Origin: an uncultured Oscillospiraceae bacterium
GTDB lineage: Bacteria; Bacillota; Clostridia; Oscillospirales; Oscillospiraceae
Length of the DNA: 11,478 nucleotides
Assembly: GCA_934589145.1 (NCBI GenBank)
Contig: CAKTNW010000049.1
Location: 1 to 11,478 of the forward strand
Reading direction: 5' to 3'
Below, piece by piece: positions 5,936 to 11,478 of the stretch (positions are counted from its first letter, which is position 1; every line of letters begins with the position of its first letter). The notes beneath the pieces were generated by a model that had not been told where the DNA came from, ran no database searches, and was given only the letters and a program-made list of their open reading frames with translations. Position numbers and translations under genes: made by a program.

Positions 5936-7201
5936 ATGCAGAAGTATCAGATACCTTGGGGACAGTGGTACGAGCAGTCCACAAGAACCCTGACGTTCCC
6001 GGATGATTGGGATGTGCGCTACTGCGCCATGCAGCATCTGGAAACCCTGACCAAGGAGCAGATTCTCGACAAGCTTGACCACCCCATCGGAAGCGATACG
6101 CTGGAAACGCTCGCGGCCAACAAGAAGAGCGCCTGCATCATCATCGATGACATTTCCCGTCCCACCCCCGGCGCACTGCTGCTGCCCATGATTATCAAGA
6201 AGCTGGTAGACGCGGGCATGGACGATTCTCAGATCAAAGTCCTGATCGCTCTGGGCGGACACCGCCCCATGACCCGACAGGAAATGACCATCAAGGTCGG
6301 CTCCTGGGTCATCGAGCATGTGATGGTTCTCAACCATTCGCCCTTCTCCGCAGACCTGGTCACTGTCCCGGACGACAGGCAGATCATCAAGATCAACAAG
6401 CATTTTATGGACGCCGACCTGCGCATTGCCGTGGGCTGCATCGTTCCCCATACGCTGGCGGGCTTCTCCGGCGGCGCAAAGGCGGTCATCCCCGGGATCG
6501 GCGGCATCGAGACCCTGCATTCCAACCACACCCTTGTGTTTGCGGACAAGGATTCCAGCATGTCCTTCAAGACCAGCACCTGCGACCCCGATAACCCCAT
6601 GCGCAAGAACATGGAGCAGATCGTGGGCAAGGTGGGGCTGGACTTCATCGTCAACGTGGTGCTGAACGACAAAATGGAGGTGGCGGATGCCTTCGCCGGC
6701 CACTTTATCGAAGCCCACCGCGCCGCTTGCCGGCGGGCAATGGACGCGCTGCACACGGTTTTGGTGGAAAATGCGGACATCGTGGTTTCCTCCGCCTTCC
6801 CCAAGGACACGGAATATTCTCAGATCGGCACCTGCTTTGCCGTGCTGGGTCACTACAAGGAGCAGTGCATCCGCAGAGACGGCACCATCGTCGCCATGAC
6901 TGCGGCAAGCGAGGGTGCGGGCTTCCACTCTCTGTTCGGGCCGGGCATGAGCCTGTTTTCTCCCCATGACGATAACATCCCGCCGCTGGAGCTTCACGGC
7001 ATCCAGACCTGCATCTGCTCCGACGGCGTGAAGGAAATCGATATCCGCCAGTTCTACCGGGGACAGACCCCCAGAATTTACGCAAGCTGGGAGGAAATTC
7101 TGCCGGAGCTTATGGAAAAGTACCGCGGAAGGAAGCCTGTGGTGGCCATTTACCCCATGGGCGCCATCCAGATCGGAAATATGAAGGAGAAACAGGGATA
7201 A
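5936..7201 (+). CDS. LarA-like nickel-pincer 2-hydroxyacid racemase/epimerase
   Basis: A 421-residue protein with the full length and active-site motifs of the lactate racemase (LarA) superfamily, which uses a lysine-tethered nickel pincer nucleotide to abstract hydride from C2 of 2-hydroxyacids. DDISRPTP (71-78) gives the substrate-binding arginine (Arg75), and GGHRPMT (107-113) gives His109. PHTLAGFSGGAKAVIPGIGG (171-190) gives His172 and the cofactor-binding Lys182, and TLHSNH ends at His198. These match His108, His174, Lys184 and His200 of Lactiplantibacillus LarA. Characterised relatives include malate and phenyllactate racemases and a D-gluconate 2-epimerase, so in this sugar-transport operon an aldonate C2 epimerase is plausible. 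No larB, larC or larE cofactor genes lie in the window. AGGAGG (5922-5927) is 8 bases upstream. Catalytic class is likely; substrate is inferred. Confidence 0.88.
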   Translation: MQKYQIPWGQWYEQSTRTLTFPDDWDVRYCAMQHLETLTKEQILDKLDHPIGSDTLETLAANKKSACIIIDDISRPTPGALLLPMIIKKLVDAGMDDSQIKVLIALGGHRPMTRQEMTIKVGSWVIEHVMVLNHSPFSADLVTVPDDRQIIKINKHFMDADLRIAVGCIVPHTLAGFSGGAKAVIPGIGGIETLHSNHTLVFADKDSSMSFKTSTCDPDNPMRKNMEQIVGKVGLDFIVNVVLNDKMEVADAFAGHFIEAHRAACRRAMDALHTVLVENADIVVSSAFPKDTEYSQIGTCFAVLGHYKEQCIRRDGTIVAMTAASEGAGFHSLFGPGMSLFSPHDDNIPPLELHGIQTCICSDGVKEIDIRQFYRGQTPRIYASWEEILPELMEKYRGRKPVVAIYPMGAIQIGNMKEKQG

Positions 7202-7205
7202 CGCT

Positions 7206-8660
7206 ATGAAAACAAATTATGATGTGGTGATTGTCGGCGGCGGCGTCATTGGCAGCGCCGTAGCCCGGGAGCTTTCCAGATATAAGCTCTCCATCTGCGT
7301 GCTGGAAAAGGAGCTGGACGTGTGCAACGGCACCAGCGGGCGGAATACCGGACTGCTGCACTCCGGTATCCTCCATGAAAAAGGCACCCTCCGGGCGATC
7401 TGCTCCATGGAGGGCAACGCGGAATTCGAGACCGTGGCGGCGGAGCTGGACGTACCCTTCCGGCGCTGCGGAAAGCTGATCGTCGGCTTCGGGGATGAGG
7501 AACGCAAGCGCCTGGAAAAATTTTATCAGCGGGGCTTGGACAACGGCATCCCGGGACTCAGGATGATCGACCACGAGGAGCTGAAAAAGATAGAACCCAG
7601 CGCGGAGGGGGATTTTGCTCTGCTGGTACCCACCGCGGGCATTCTGTGTCCCTTTACCTATACCATCGCCCTGGCGGAGAATGCGGCCATGAACGGGGCA
7701 AAATACTATTTTGATCACGCCGTGACCGGCATCTGCCGGGAGACGGACGGAACCTTCACGGTGCATACGACCCACGAGGATTTCACCGCGCGCTGGGTGA
7801 TCAACTGCGCCGGTATCTATGCCTATCAGGTGTCCCAGTGGCTGGGCTTCGGCGCGTATACGCCGGACAGAGTCAAGGGCGAGTACATCATTCTGGACAA
7901 GCGGGTGGGAAAGCACCTGTCCCGGCCGGTTTATCCCACGCCCAACGAGTACGGCGCATTCGACGTCCACGTGACGCCTACCATCGACGGTAATGTCCTG
8001 GTTGGCCCCTCCATTGAGAACATCGGCAGTCGGCTGGACTATGACGCCACCCAGGATATGATCAACGTTCTGGGCAGCAACGGCAATAAGCTGTTCTCCT
8101 ATGTCAAGCGGGATTATTATATCCGCAACTACGTAGGTGTGTTCCCCACGGTGAAGAACCCGGACGGTGACGGTGAACTGGATTTCCAGATTCAGACCAA
8201 AAAGGAAGTTCCCCACGCGATCAATCTGGTCTGCATCAACTCTCCCGGCCTGACCAGCGCCCTGCCCATTGCCAGACGTGTTGTGCAGAAGGTGATGGAG
8301 CAGGAGACGCTGACACCCAATCCGGCGTTCAGCCCCATCCGCAAGGGCATTGTCCGCTTCGCGGAAAAGAGCAAGGAGCAGCAGGCGGCGCTGATTGCCA
8401 GCGATCCCGATTACGGCGAGATTTTCTGCCGCTGCGAATGCGTGACAAAGGCCGAAATCAAGCAGGCTGCCCACAATATCCTTGGGGTGTCCACGGTCAG
8501 CGGCATAAAATACCGCACCCGGGCGACCATGGGACGCTGCCAGGGCGGCTATTGCGAGACCCGTGTCACAGCGCTGCTGGAAGAAGAGCTGGGCAAGGAG
8601 AAAACCGAGATTCTTCTGAACAAGAAGGGCGCCTATATGTTTGTGGGGGATGTGAAATAA
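7206..8660 (+). CDS. GlpA/LhgO-like FAD-dependent dehydrogenase with C-terminal BFD [2Fe-2S] domain
   Basis: A 484-residue flavoprotein of the DAO/glycerol-3-phosphate dehydrogenase type. The FAD fold starts at YDVVIVGGGVIGS (GGGVIG 11-16, acidic Glu34 after strand 2) and is followed by TSGRNTGLLHSGI (43-55), the signature shared by GlpA and L-2-hydroxyglutarate dehydrogenase. The C-terminus carries a BFD-type Fe-S module: Cys410 and Cys412 (C-R-C-E-C, 408-412), then Cys445 and Cys450 in MGRCQGGYC, with the family spacing C-x-C-x32-C-x4-C. Such proteins oxidise a secondary alcohol (glycerol 3-phosphate or a 2-hydroxyacid) and pass electrons to partner subunits, here probably the next two genes. 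It follows the LarA-like gene by 4 bases, with AGGGA overlapping that stop. No glycerol genes are present, so a 2-hydroxyacid substrate is plausible but unproven. Confidence 0.88.
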   Translation: MKTNYDVVIVGGGVIGSAVARELSRYKLSICVLEKELDVCNGTSGRNTGLLHSGILHEKGTLRAICSMEGNAEFETVAAELDVPFRRCGKLIVGFGDEERKRLEKFYQRGLDNGIPGLRMIDHEELKKIEPSAEGDFALLVPTAGILCPFTYTIALAENAAMNGAKYYFDHAVTGICRETDGTFTVHTTHEDFTARWVINCAGIYAYQVSQWLGFGAYTPDRVKGEYIILDKRVGKHLSRPVYPTPNEYGAFDVHVTPTIDGNVLVGPSIENIGSRLDYDATQDMINVLGSNGNKLFSYVKRDYYIRNYVGVFPTVKNPDGDGELDFQIQTKKEVPHAINLVCINSPGLTSALPIARRVVQKVMEQETLTPNPAFSPIRKGIVRFAEKSKEQQAALIASDPDYGEIFCRCECVTKAEIKQAAHNILGVSTVSGIKYRTRATMGRCQGGYCETRVTALLEEELGKEKTEILLNKKGAYMFVGDVK

Positions 8661-9898
8661 TGAAAACGCATGATGTAGTCATTATCGGCGGCGGCCCCGC
8701 CGGACTTGCGGCTGCCGTCCAGCTGAAAAAGCAGGGCGTGGACGACATTCTCATTATCGAGCGGGAAAAGCAGCTTGGCGGCATTCTGCGCCAGTGTATC
8801 CATGACGGCTTCGGCCTGACCCGCTTCGGCGAGACCCTCAGCGGCCCGGAGTATTCCCAGCGCTTTATTGACATGGCACAGGAGCTGGGCATTGAAGCCA
8901 TCACGAACGCTACCGTCATTGACCTGACCGGGGACAAGATTGTCACCGCGGCCACGAGGGACGGCCTGCTCCAGGTGCAGGCGAAAGCCGTTGTTCTCGC
9001 CATGGGGTGCCGGGAGCGCACCCGGGGCGCGCTGGCCATCCCCGGCTCCAGACCCTCGGGAATTTATAACGCCGGCGTTGCCCAGAGCTATATCAATCTT
9101 TACAACACCATGGTGGGCAAGGAAGTCATCATCATGGGCTCCGGCGACATCGGCATGATTATGGCGCGGCGTCTGACCCTGGAGGGCGCGAAGGTGAAGG
9201 CGGTATTTGAGGTGCTGCCCTATCCCAGCGGCCTGCCCCGGAATATCGAGCAGTGCCTGAACGACTACGGCATCCCCCTGTACTTAAGCCATTCCGTGGT
9301 CAAAATCAAGGGCGAGAAACGCATCGAGGGCGTTACGGTGGTGCAGGTGGACGAGAAAATGCGCCCCATCCCCGGAACGGAGGAGGACTTCTCCTGCGAT
9401 ACCTTGGTGCTTTCCGTCGGCCTGATTCCAGAAAATGAACTATCCCTCGCAGCGGGCGTTCTGCTGGACGGACGGACAAAGGGCGCTTACGTGGACGAGA
9501 ATTATCAGACCAGCGTCCCCGGCGTGTTTGCTGCGGGCAATGTGCTGCATGTGCATGACCTGGTGGACTTCGTCTCCCAGGAGGCGGAAGCGCTGGCAAA
9601 CGGCGTCGCGGCCTATCTGAAAGAGGGCACACTCACTGAGTGTGGCCTGACGGTGGAGACCTGCCCGGTCATCGGACATGTGATTCCCCAGAAGGTCAGC
9701 GGAACTCAGGATTTCAGTCTTTCCTTCCGCGTCCGCAGACCCATGGGCAAGTGCAGAATTGAGGTCAGGCAGGGAGATACGGTGCTGACAACGGTCAAGC
9801 TGCCCAAGGCCATTCCTGCGGAGATGATCCAGTTCACCGTTCCCTGCAAGGAAATGACCGCTGATCGGAATGTGGAGGTGTTTGTCGATGAAGTGTAG
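8660..9898 (+). CDS. GlpB/HcnB-like NAD(P)/FAD-dependent oxidoreductase subunit
   Basis: A 412-residue pyridine-nucleotide-disulfide-type flavoprotein. The FAD site is DVVIIGGGPAGLAAAV (5-20), followed by LGGILRQCIHDGFG (39-52), typical of this subfamily. A second nucleotide-binding motif GSGDIG is at 160-165, and the C-terminal FAD motif SVPGVFAAGN is at 285-294. The last roughly 80 residues form a separate beta-rich tail. The ATG at 8660 shares one base with the previous stop (TAATG), so translation is coupled; a purine-rich GGGGGA lies 9 bases upstream. In Firmicutes such proteins are commonly encoded between a GlpA-like dehydrogenase and a DUF1667 protein, and the three probably form one electron-transferring complex. 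An upstream in-frame start at 8438 would overlap the Fe-S domain coding of the previous gene and is rejected. Confidence 0.88.
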   Translation: MKTHDVVIIGGGPAGLAAAVQLKKQGVDDILIIEREKQLGGILRQCIHDGFGLTRFGETLSGPEYSQRFIDMAQELGIEAITNATVIDLTGDKIVTAATRDGLLQVQAKAVVLAMGCRERTRGALAIPGSRPSGIYNAGVAQSYINLYNTMVGKEVIIMGSGDIGMIMARRLTLEGAKVKAVFEVLPYPSGLPRNIEQCLNDYGIPLYLSHSVVKIKGEKRIEGVTVVQVDEKMRPIPGTEEDFSCDTLVLSVGLIPENELSLAAGVLLDGRTKGAYVDENYQTSVPGVFAAGNVLHVHDLVDFVSQEAEALANGVAAYLKEGTLTECGLTVETCPVIGHVIPQKVSGTQDFSLSFRVRRPMGKCRIEVRQGDTVLTTVKLPKAIPAEMIQFTVPCKEMTADRNVEVFVDEV

Positions 9899-10256
9899 AA
9901 CCTTTACCTGTATCGTATGCCCCAACGGCTGCGTCATCGAGACAAAAAGTGAACCCGGGAAGGAAACCGAGGTTACCGGCAACAAGTGCAAGCGGGGCAA
10001 GGAGTACGTGCTGCAAGAGCTGACTGACCCCCGGCGCACCATCGCCACCACCGTCCGCATCGCCGGCGCGTCGCTGCCCCTTTGCAGTGTGCGCTTAAAC
10101 CGCGCCATTCCGAAGAAGGACATTTTCCGGGTCATGGAGGAAATCGACAAGGTGCATTTGACTGCCCCGGTCAGAATCGGCCAGATCGCAATTGAAAACG
10201 TGTGCGGCTTGGGCGCGGATGTGGTCGTCACCAAGAACATGGATCCGGTGGGATAG
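9888..10256 (+). CDS. DUF1667 small Fe-S protein, probable third subunit of the dehydrogenase set
   Basis: A 122-residue cysteine-rich protein of the DUF1667 family. The N-terminus holds Cys8, Cys11 and Cys15 (C-x2-C-x3-C in TCIVCPNGC) and Cys34 (NKCKRG), a spacing like the [4Fe-4S] motif at the start of molybdopterin oxidoreductases; an extra Cys3 precedes it. The rest (VRIAGASLPLCSVR onward, then PVRIGQIAIENVCGLGADVV) is a compact domain without membrane segments. Translation starts at 9888, 9 bases after GGAGG (9874-9878), overlapping the previous gene by 11 bases. By position it takes the place of GlpC and probably ferries electrons from the two flavoproteins to an unknown acceptor. Family call firm; biochemical role inferred. 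Confidence 0.87.
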   Translation: MKCRTFTCIVCPNGCVIETKSEPGKETEVTGNKCKRGKEYVLQELTDPRRTIATTVRIAGASLPLCSVRLNRAIPKKDIFRVMEEIDKVHLTAPVRIGQIAIENVCGLGADVVVTKNMDPVG

Positions 10257-10266
10257 GGGAGAACGG

Positions 10267-10902
10267 ATGAAAATATACTCTGTTTTCGACCCGGAGTTCC
10301 GCCCCTACGGGAAAGTGCTGGAGGATTACGACACCCTGGAGCTGACGGCAGCGATGCAGAAAATCCCCATGCCCGGCGCCGGGGTGTCCTACGAGGCGTC
10401 CATCCCGGCACTGGAGGGGCTGCCTGTTTTCCGGGAGCTTTCCGACCGGGGCTTCGGCGGTATGCCCATTCAGCTGGGCATGTGCTGGGGCTATAACACG
10501 CGCCTAAACTGCCTGGAATACCACCGGGACAGCGAGATCAACATTGGCAGCAGCGCCTACATCCTGCTTCTTGCCAAGCTGGATGAGGTTCGGGACGGCG
10601 TGCTGGATACTGCGTTGGTGGAGGCGTTCTACGCTCCTGCCGGGGCGGTGGTGGAGGTCTACGCCACCACGCTCCACTATGCGCCGTGCTTTACCGACGG
10701 GACAAAGGGGTTCCGCGTCGCCGTGGTTCTGCCCCGGGGGACGAATACCGCCTGCCCGCTGCTCCACAGAAGGACGGAGGAGGACAAGTGGCTGACTGCC
10801 CGCAACAAGTGGCTTCTTGCCCACCCGGAAAGCGCGGAAGCGCGTCAAGGGGCGCATGTCGGCCTGCGGGGAGTGAATCTGGATATTCTGAATAGCATAT
10901 AA
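10267..10902 (+). CDS. DUF4867 family protein, possibly cupin-like
   Basis: A 211-residue soluble protein that I recognise as DUF4867, a family of unassigned function found next to carbohydrate genes in Firmicutes. The middle has L-E-Y-H-R-D-S-E-I-N (83-92), and a beta-rich stretch EVYATTLHYAPC (130-141) follows. Glu84, His86, Glu90 and His137 are spaced like the metal ligands of a cupin (one ligand, x, His, x3, Glu, later a His), so a metal-dependent sugar or sugar-acid isomerase, epimerase or lyase is possible. This is my reading and not an established assignment. It starts 10 bases after the DUF1667 stop, with GGGGAG 5 bases before the ATG, and it is the last gene before the operon terminator. 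No signal peptide or membrane segment is visible. Confidence 0.8.
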   Translation: MKIYSVFDPEFRPYGKVLEDYDTLELTAAMQKIPMPGAGVSYEASIPALEGLPVFRELSDRGFGGMPIQLGMCWGYNTRLNCLEYHRDSEINIGSSAYILLLAKLDEVRDGVLDTALVEAFYAPAGAVVEVYATTLHYAPCFTDGTKGFRVAVVLPRGTNTACPLLHRRTEEDKWLTARNKWLLAHPESAEARQGAHVGLRGVNLDILNSI

Positions 10903-10906
10903 ATGG

Positions 10907-10942
10907 AACCGCGAACCCAAGAAATTGGGTTCGCGGTTTTTT
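10907..10942 (+). terminator. Rho-independent terminator of the catabolic operon
   Basis: A perfect 14-base-pair stem (AACCGCGAACCCAA 10907-10920 with 10925-10938), a GAAA tetraloop, and a run of six T (10937-10942), just 4 bases after the last stop codon. It lies between convergent genes. In the other direction the hairpin is followed by a poor T-tract, so it mainly serves the plus strand. Confidence 0.95.
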
Positions 10943-10951
10943 GTGGGATCA

Positions 10952-11478
10952 TCAGTTTTCGCCATACCACATTTCGTAGTTTGGATCAGAATCTGCCGCG
11001 GAGTATTTCCTGAACACCGGCTCCAGCAGAAGGGACTGCACATAGCAGACCACCCCGGGAACGAACAGCAGCGCGGCGGGATTGGACAGCACCAGCAGAA
11101 TCCCGGCGGCCAACAGCAGGGTGCAGCCGAGGACGATGTGAGGATGCTTCCCGATCACCATCAGCAGAAAGCGTACAAGCGCCCCGCCCTTATGGTAAAA
11201 CCGGGAGATCGTGGGGTAAACGAAGGAGAGGGGAAGCGCACCCAGGATGGCAAGCCCGACCAGAGCATAAAAGCCAATATCCGCACCGCTCTGCGCCGCC
11301 GATAGTCTCGGGATGGCGAAATAGGCCAGGATGCCGAAGTAGCACAGAAAAACCATGTTAATGTTCAGGCTTTGCAGAAAGTTGTTTCGGAATTCCCGGA
11401 AGAACGCGGCGAAAAGGGAATCCTGATTCCGCCGGAGCACCTTCACGACGGTGTAGTAAAGGGCGACGGTGGAAGCGC
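10952..11478 (-). CDS. DUF624 (YesL-like) membrane protein, N-terminus cut by window edge
   Basis: The minus strand is open from the right edge to the TGA at 10954-10952, about 175 codons. The visible start reads STVALYYTVVKVLRR and then FFREFRNNFLQS, matching the DUF624 pattern in which a P-A-x-x-A-L-Y-Y helix precedes a basic loop and an F-x-x-N-F motif. Four or so hydrophobic segments follow, near NMVFLCYFGILAYFAI, FYALVGLAILGALPLSFVYP, HIVLGCTLLLAAGILLVL and ALLFVPGVVCYVQSLLLEP, and the tail is charged and soluble. The gene surely begins outside the window; the GTG at 11446 is internal. DUF624 proteins such as Bacillus YesL often accompany sugar ABC transporter genes; their role is unknown. 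It converges on the catabolic operon and is not part of it. Confidence 0.88.
   Translation of the reverse strand, partial: ASTVALYYTVVKVLRRNQDSLFAAFFREFRNNFLQSLNINMVFLCYFGILAYFAIPRLSAAQSGADIGFYALVGLAILGALPLSFVYPTISRFYHKGGALVRFLLMVIGKHPHIVLGCTLLLAAGILLVLSNPAALLFVPGVVCYVQSLLLEPVFRKYSAADSDPNYEMWYGEN

Noticed and set aside
5918..8474. Long minus-strand open frames (5918-6997 and 7110-8474)
   Set aside because: Antisense shadows of the LarA-like and GlpA-like genes, whose catalytic motifs are clear on the plus strand.
8438..8659. N-terminal extension of the GlpB-like oxidoreductase from 8438
   Set aside because: It would overlap the coding of the Fe-S domain of the previous gene, and the added residues have no recognisable fold; the ATG at 8660 starts just before the FAD motif.
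7206..8660. Direct naming as glycerol-3-phosphate dehydrogenase (glpA)
   Set aside because: The signature motifs are shared with 2-hydroxyacid dehydrogenases and no glycerol genes are present, so a specific substrate name is not justified.
1..11478. Mobile elements, CRISPR arrays, tRNA or rRNA genes
   Set aside because: I looked for repeated units, transposase or integrase motifs and tRNA-like cloverleafs and saw none.

Overview
The window looks like a piece of a Gram-positive anaerobe chromosome of the Clostridia, most likely Oscillospiraceae/Ruminococcaceae. The evidence is moderately high GC in the coding regions, AT-rich intergenic DNA, strong GGAGG-type ribosome binding sites, two probable TTG starts, a lipoprotein solute-binding protein, and DUF1667, DUF4867 and DUF624 proteins, which are typical of Firmicutes. 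This placement is inferred from style and gene content, not from a marker gene.

Layout. At the left edge is the N-terminal part of an IclR-type regulator on the minus strand (209 to 1, cut by the window), with a near-consensus promoter at 340-312. The 383-base gap (210-592) separates it from a divergent plus-strand block. This gap holds the regulator's promoter, a second promoter facing right (503-531), and GGAAT/ATTCC palindromes that are good candidates for the regulator's operators.

The plus-strand block runs from 593 to 10902 and ends at a strong rho-independent terminator (10907-10942). In order it encodes a DapA-superfamily aldolase/lyase, a family-1 lipoprotein solute-binding protein, two MalF/MalG-type permeases, a Gfo/Idh/MocA oxidoreductase, a LarA-like (nickel-pincer) 2-hydroxyacid racemase/epimerase, a three-protein GlpA/GlpB/DUF1667-type flavin and Fe-S dehydrogenase set, and a DUF4867 protein. 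Most genes overlap or sit within about 40 bases of each other. The larger gaps (after the aldolase, after the binding protein, and after the Gfo/Idh gene) each hold a stem-loop that probably tunes the levels of individual segments. On the far side of the terminator a convergent minus-strand DUF624 (YesL-like) membrane protein enters from the right edge and is missing its N-terminus.

How the genes may work together (inference). An importer with no ATPase of its own brings in a carbohydrate or sugar acid. The Gfo/Idh enzyme, the LarA-like epimerase and the flavin dehydrogenase set change hydroxyl oxidation state or stereochemistry, DUF4867 does an unassigned step, and the aldolase cleaves a 2-keto acid to pyruvate plus an aldehyde. 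The IclR protein would sense an intermediate. No kinase, dehydratase or glycoside hydrolase is present, so the substrate cannot be named from the sequence. The combination of a LarA homologue with a GlpA/B/DUF1667 set and DUF4867 behind a sugar importer is the main candidate for an undescribed catabolic system here.
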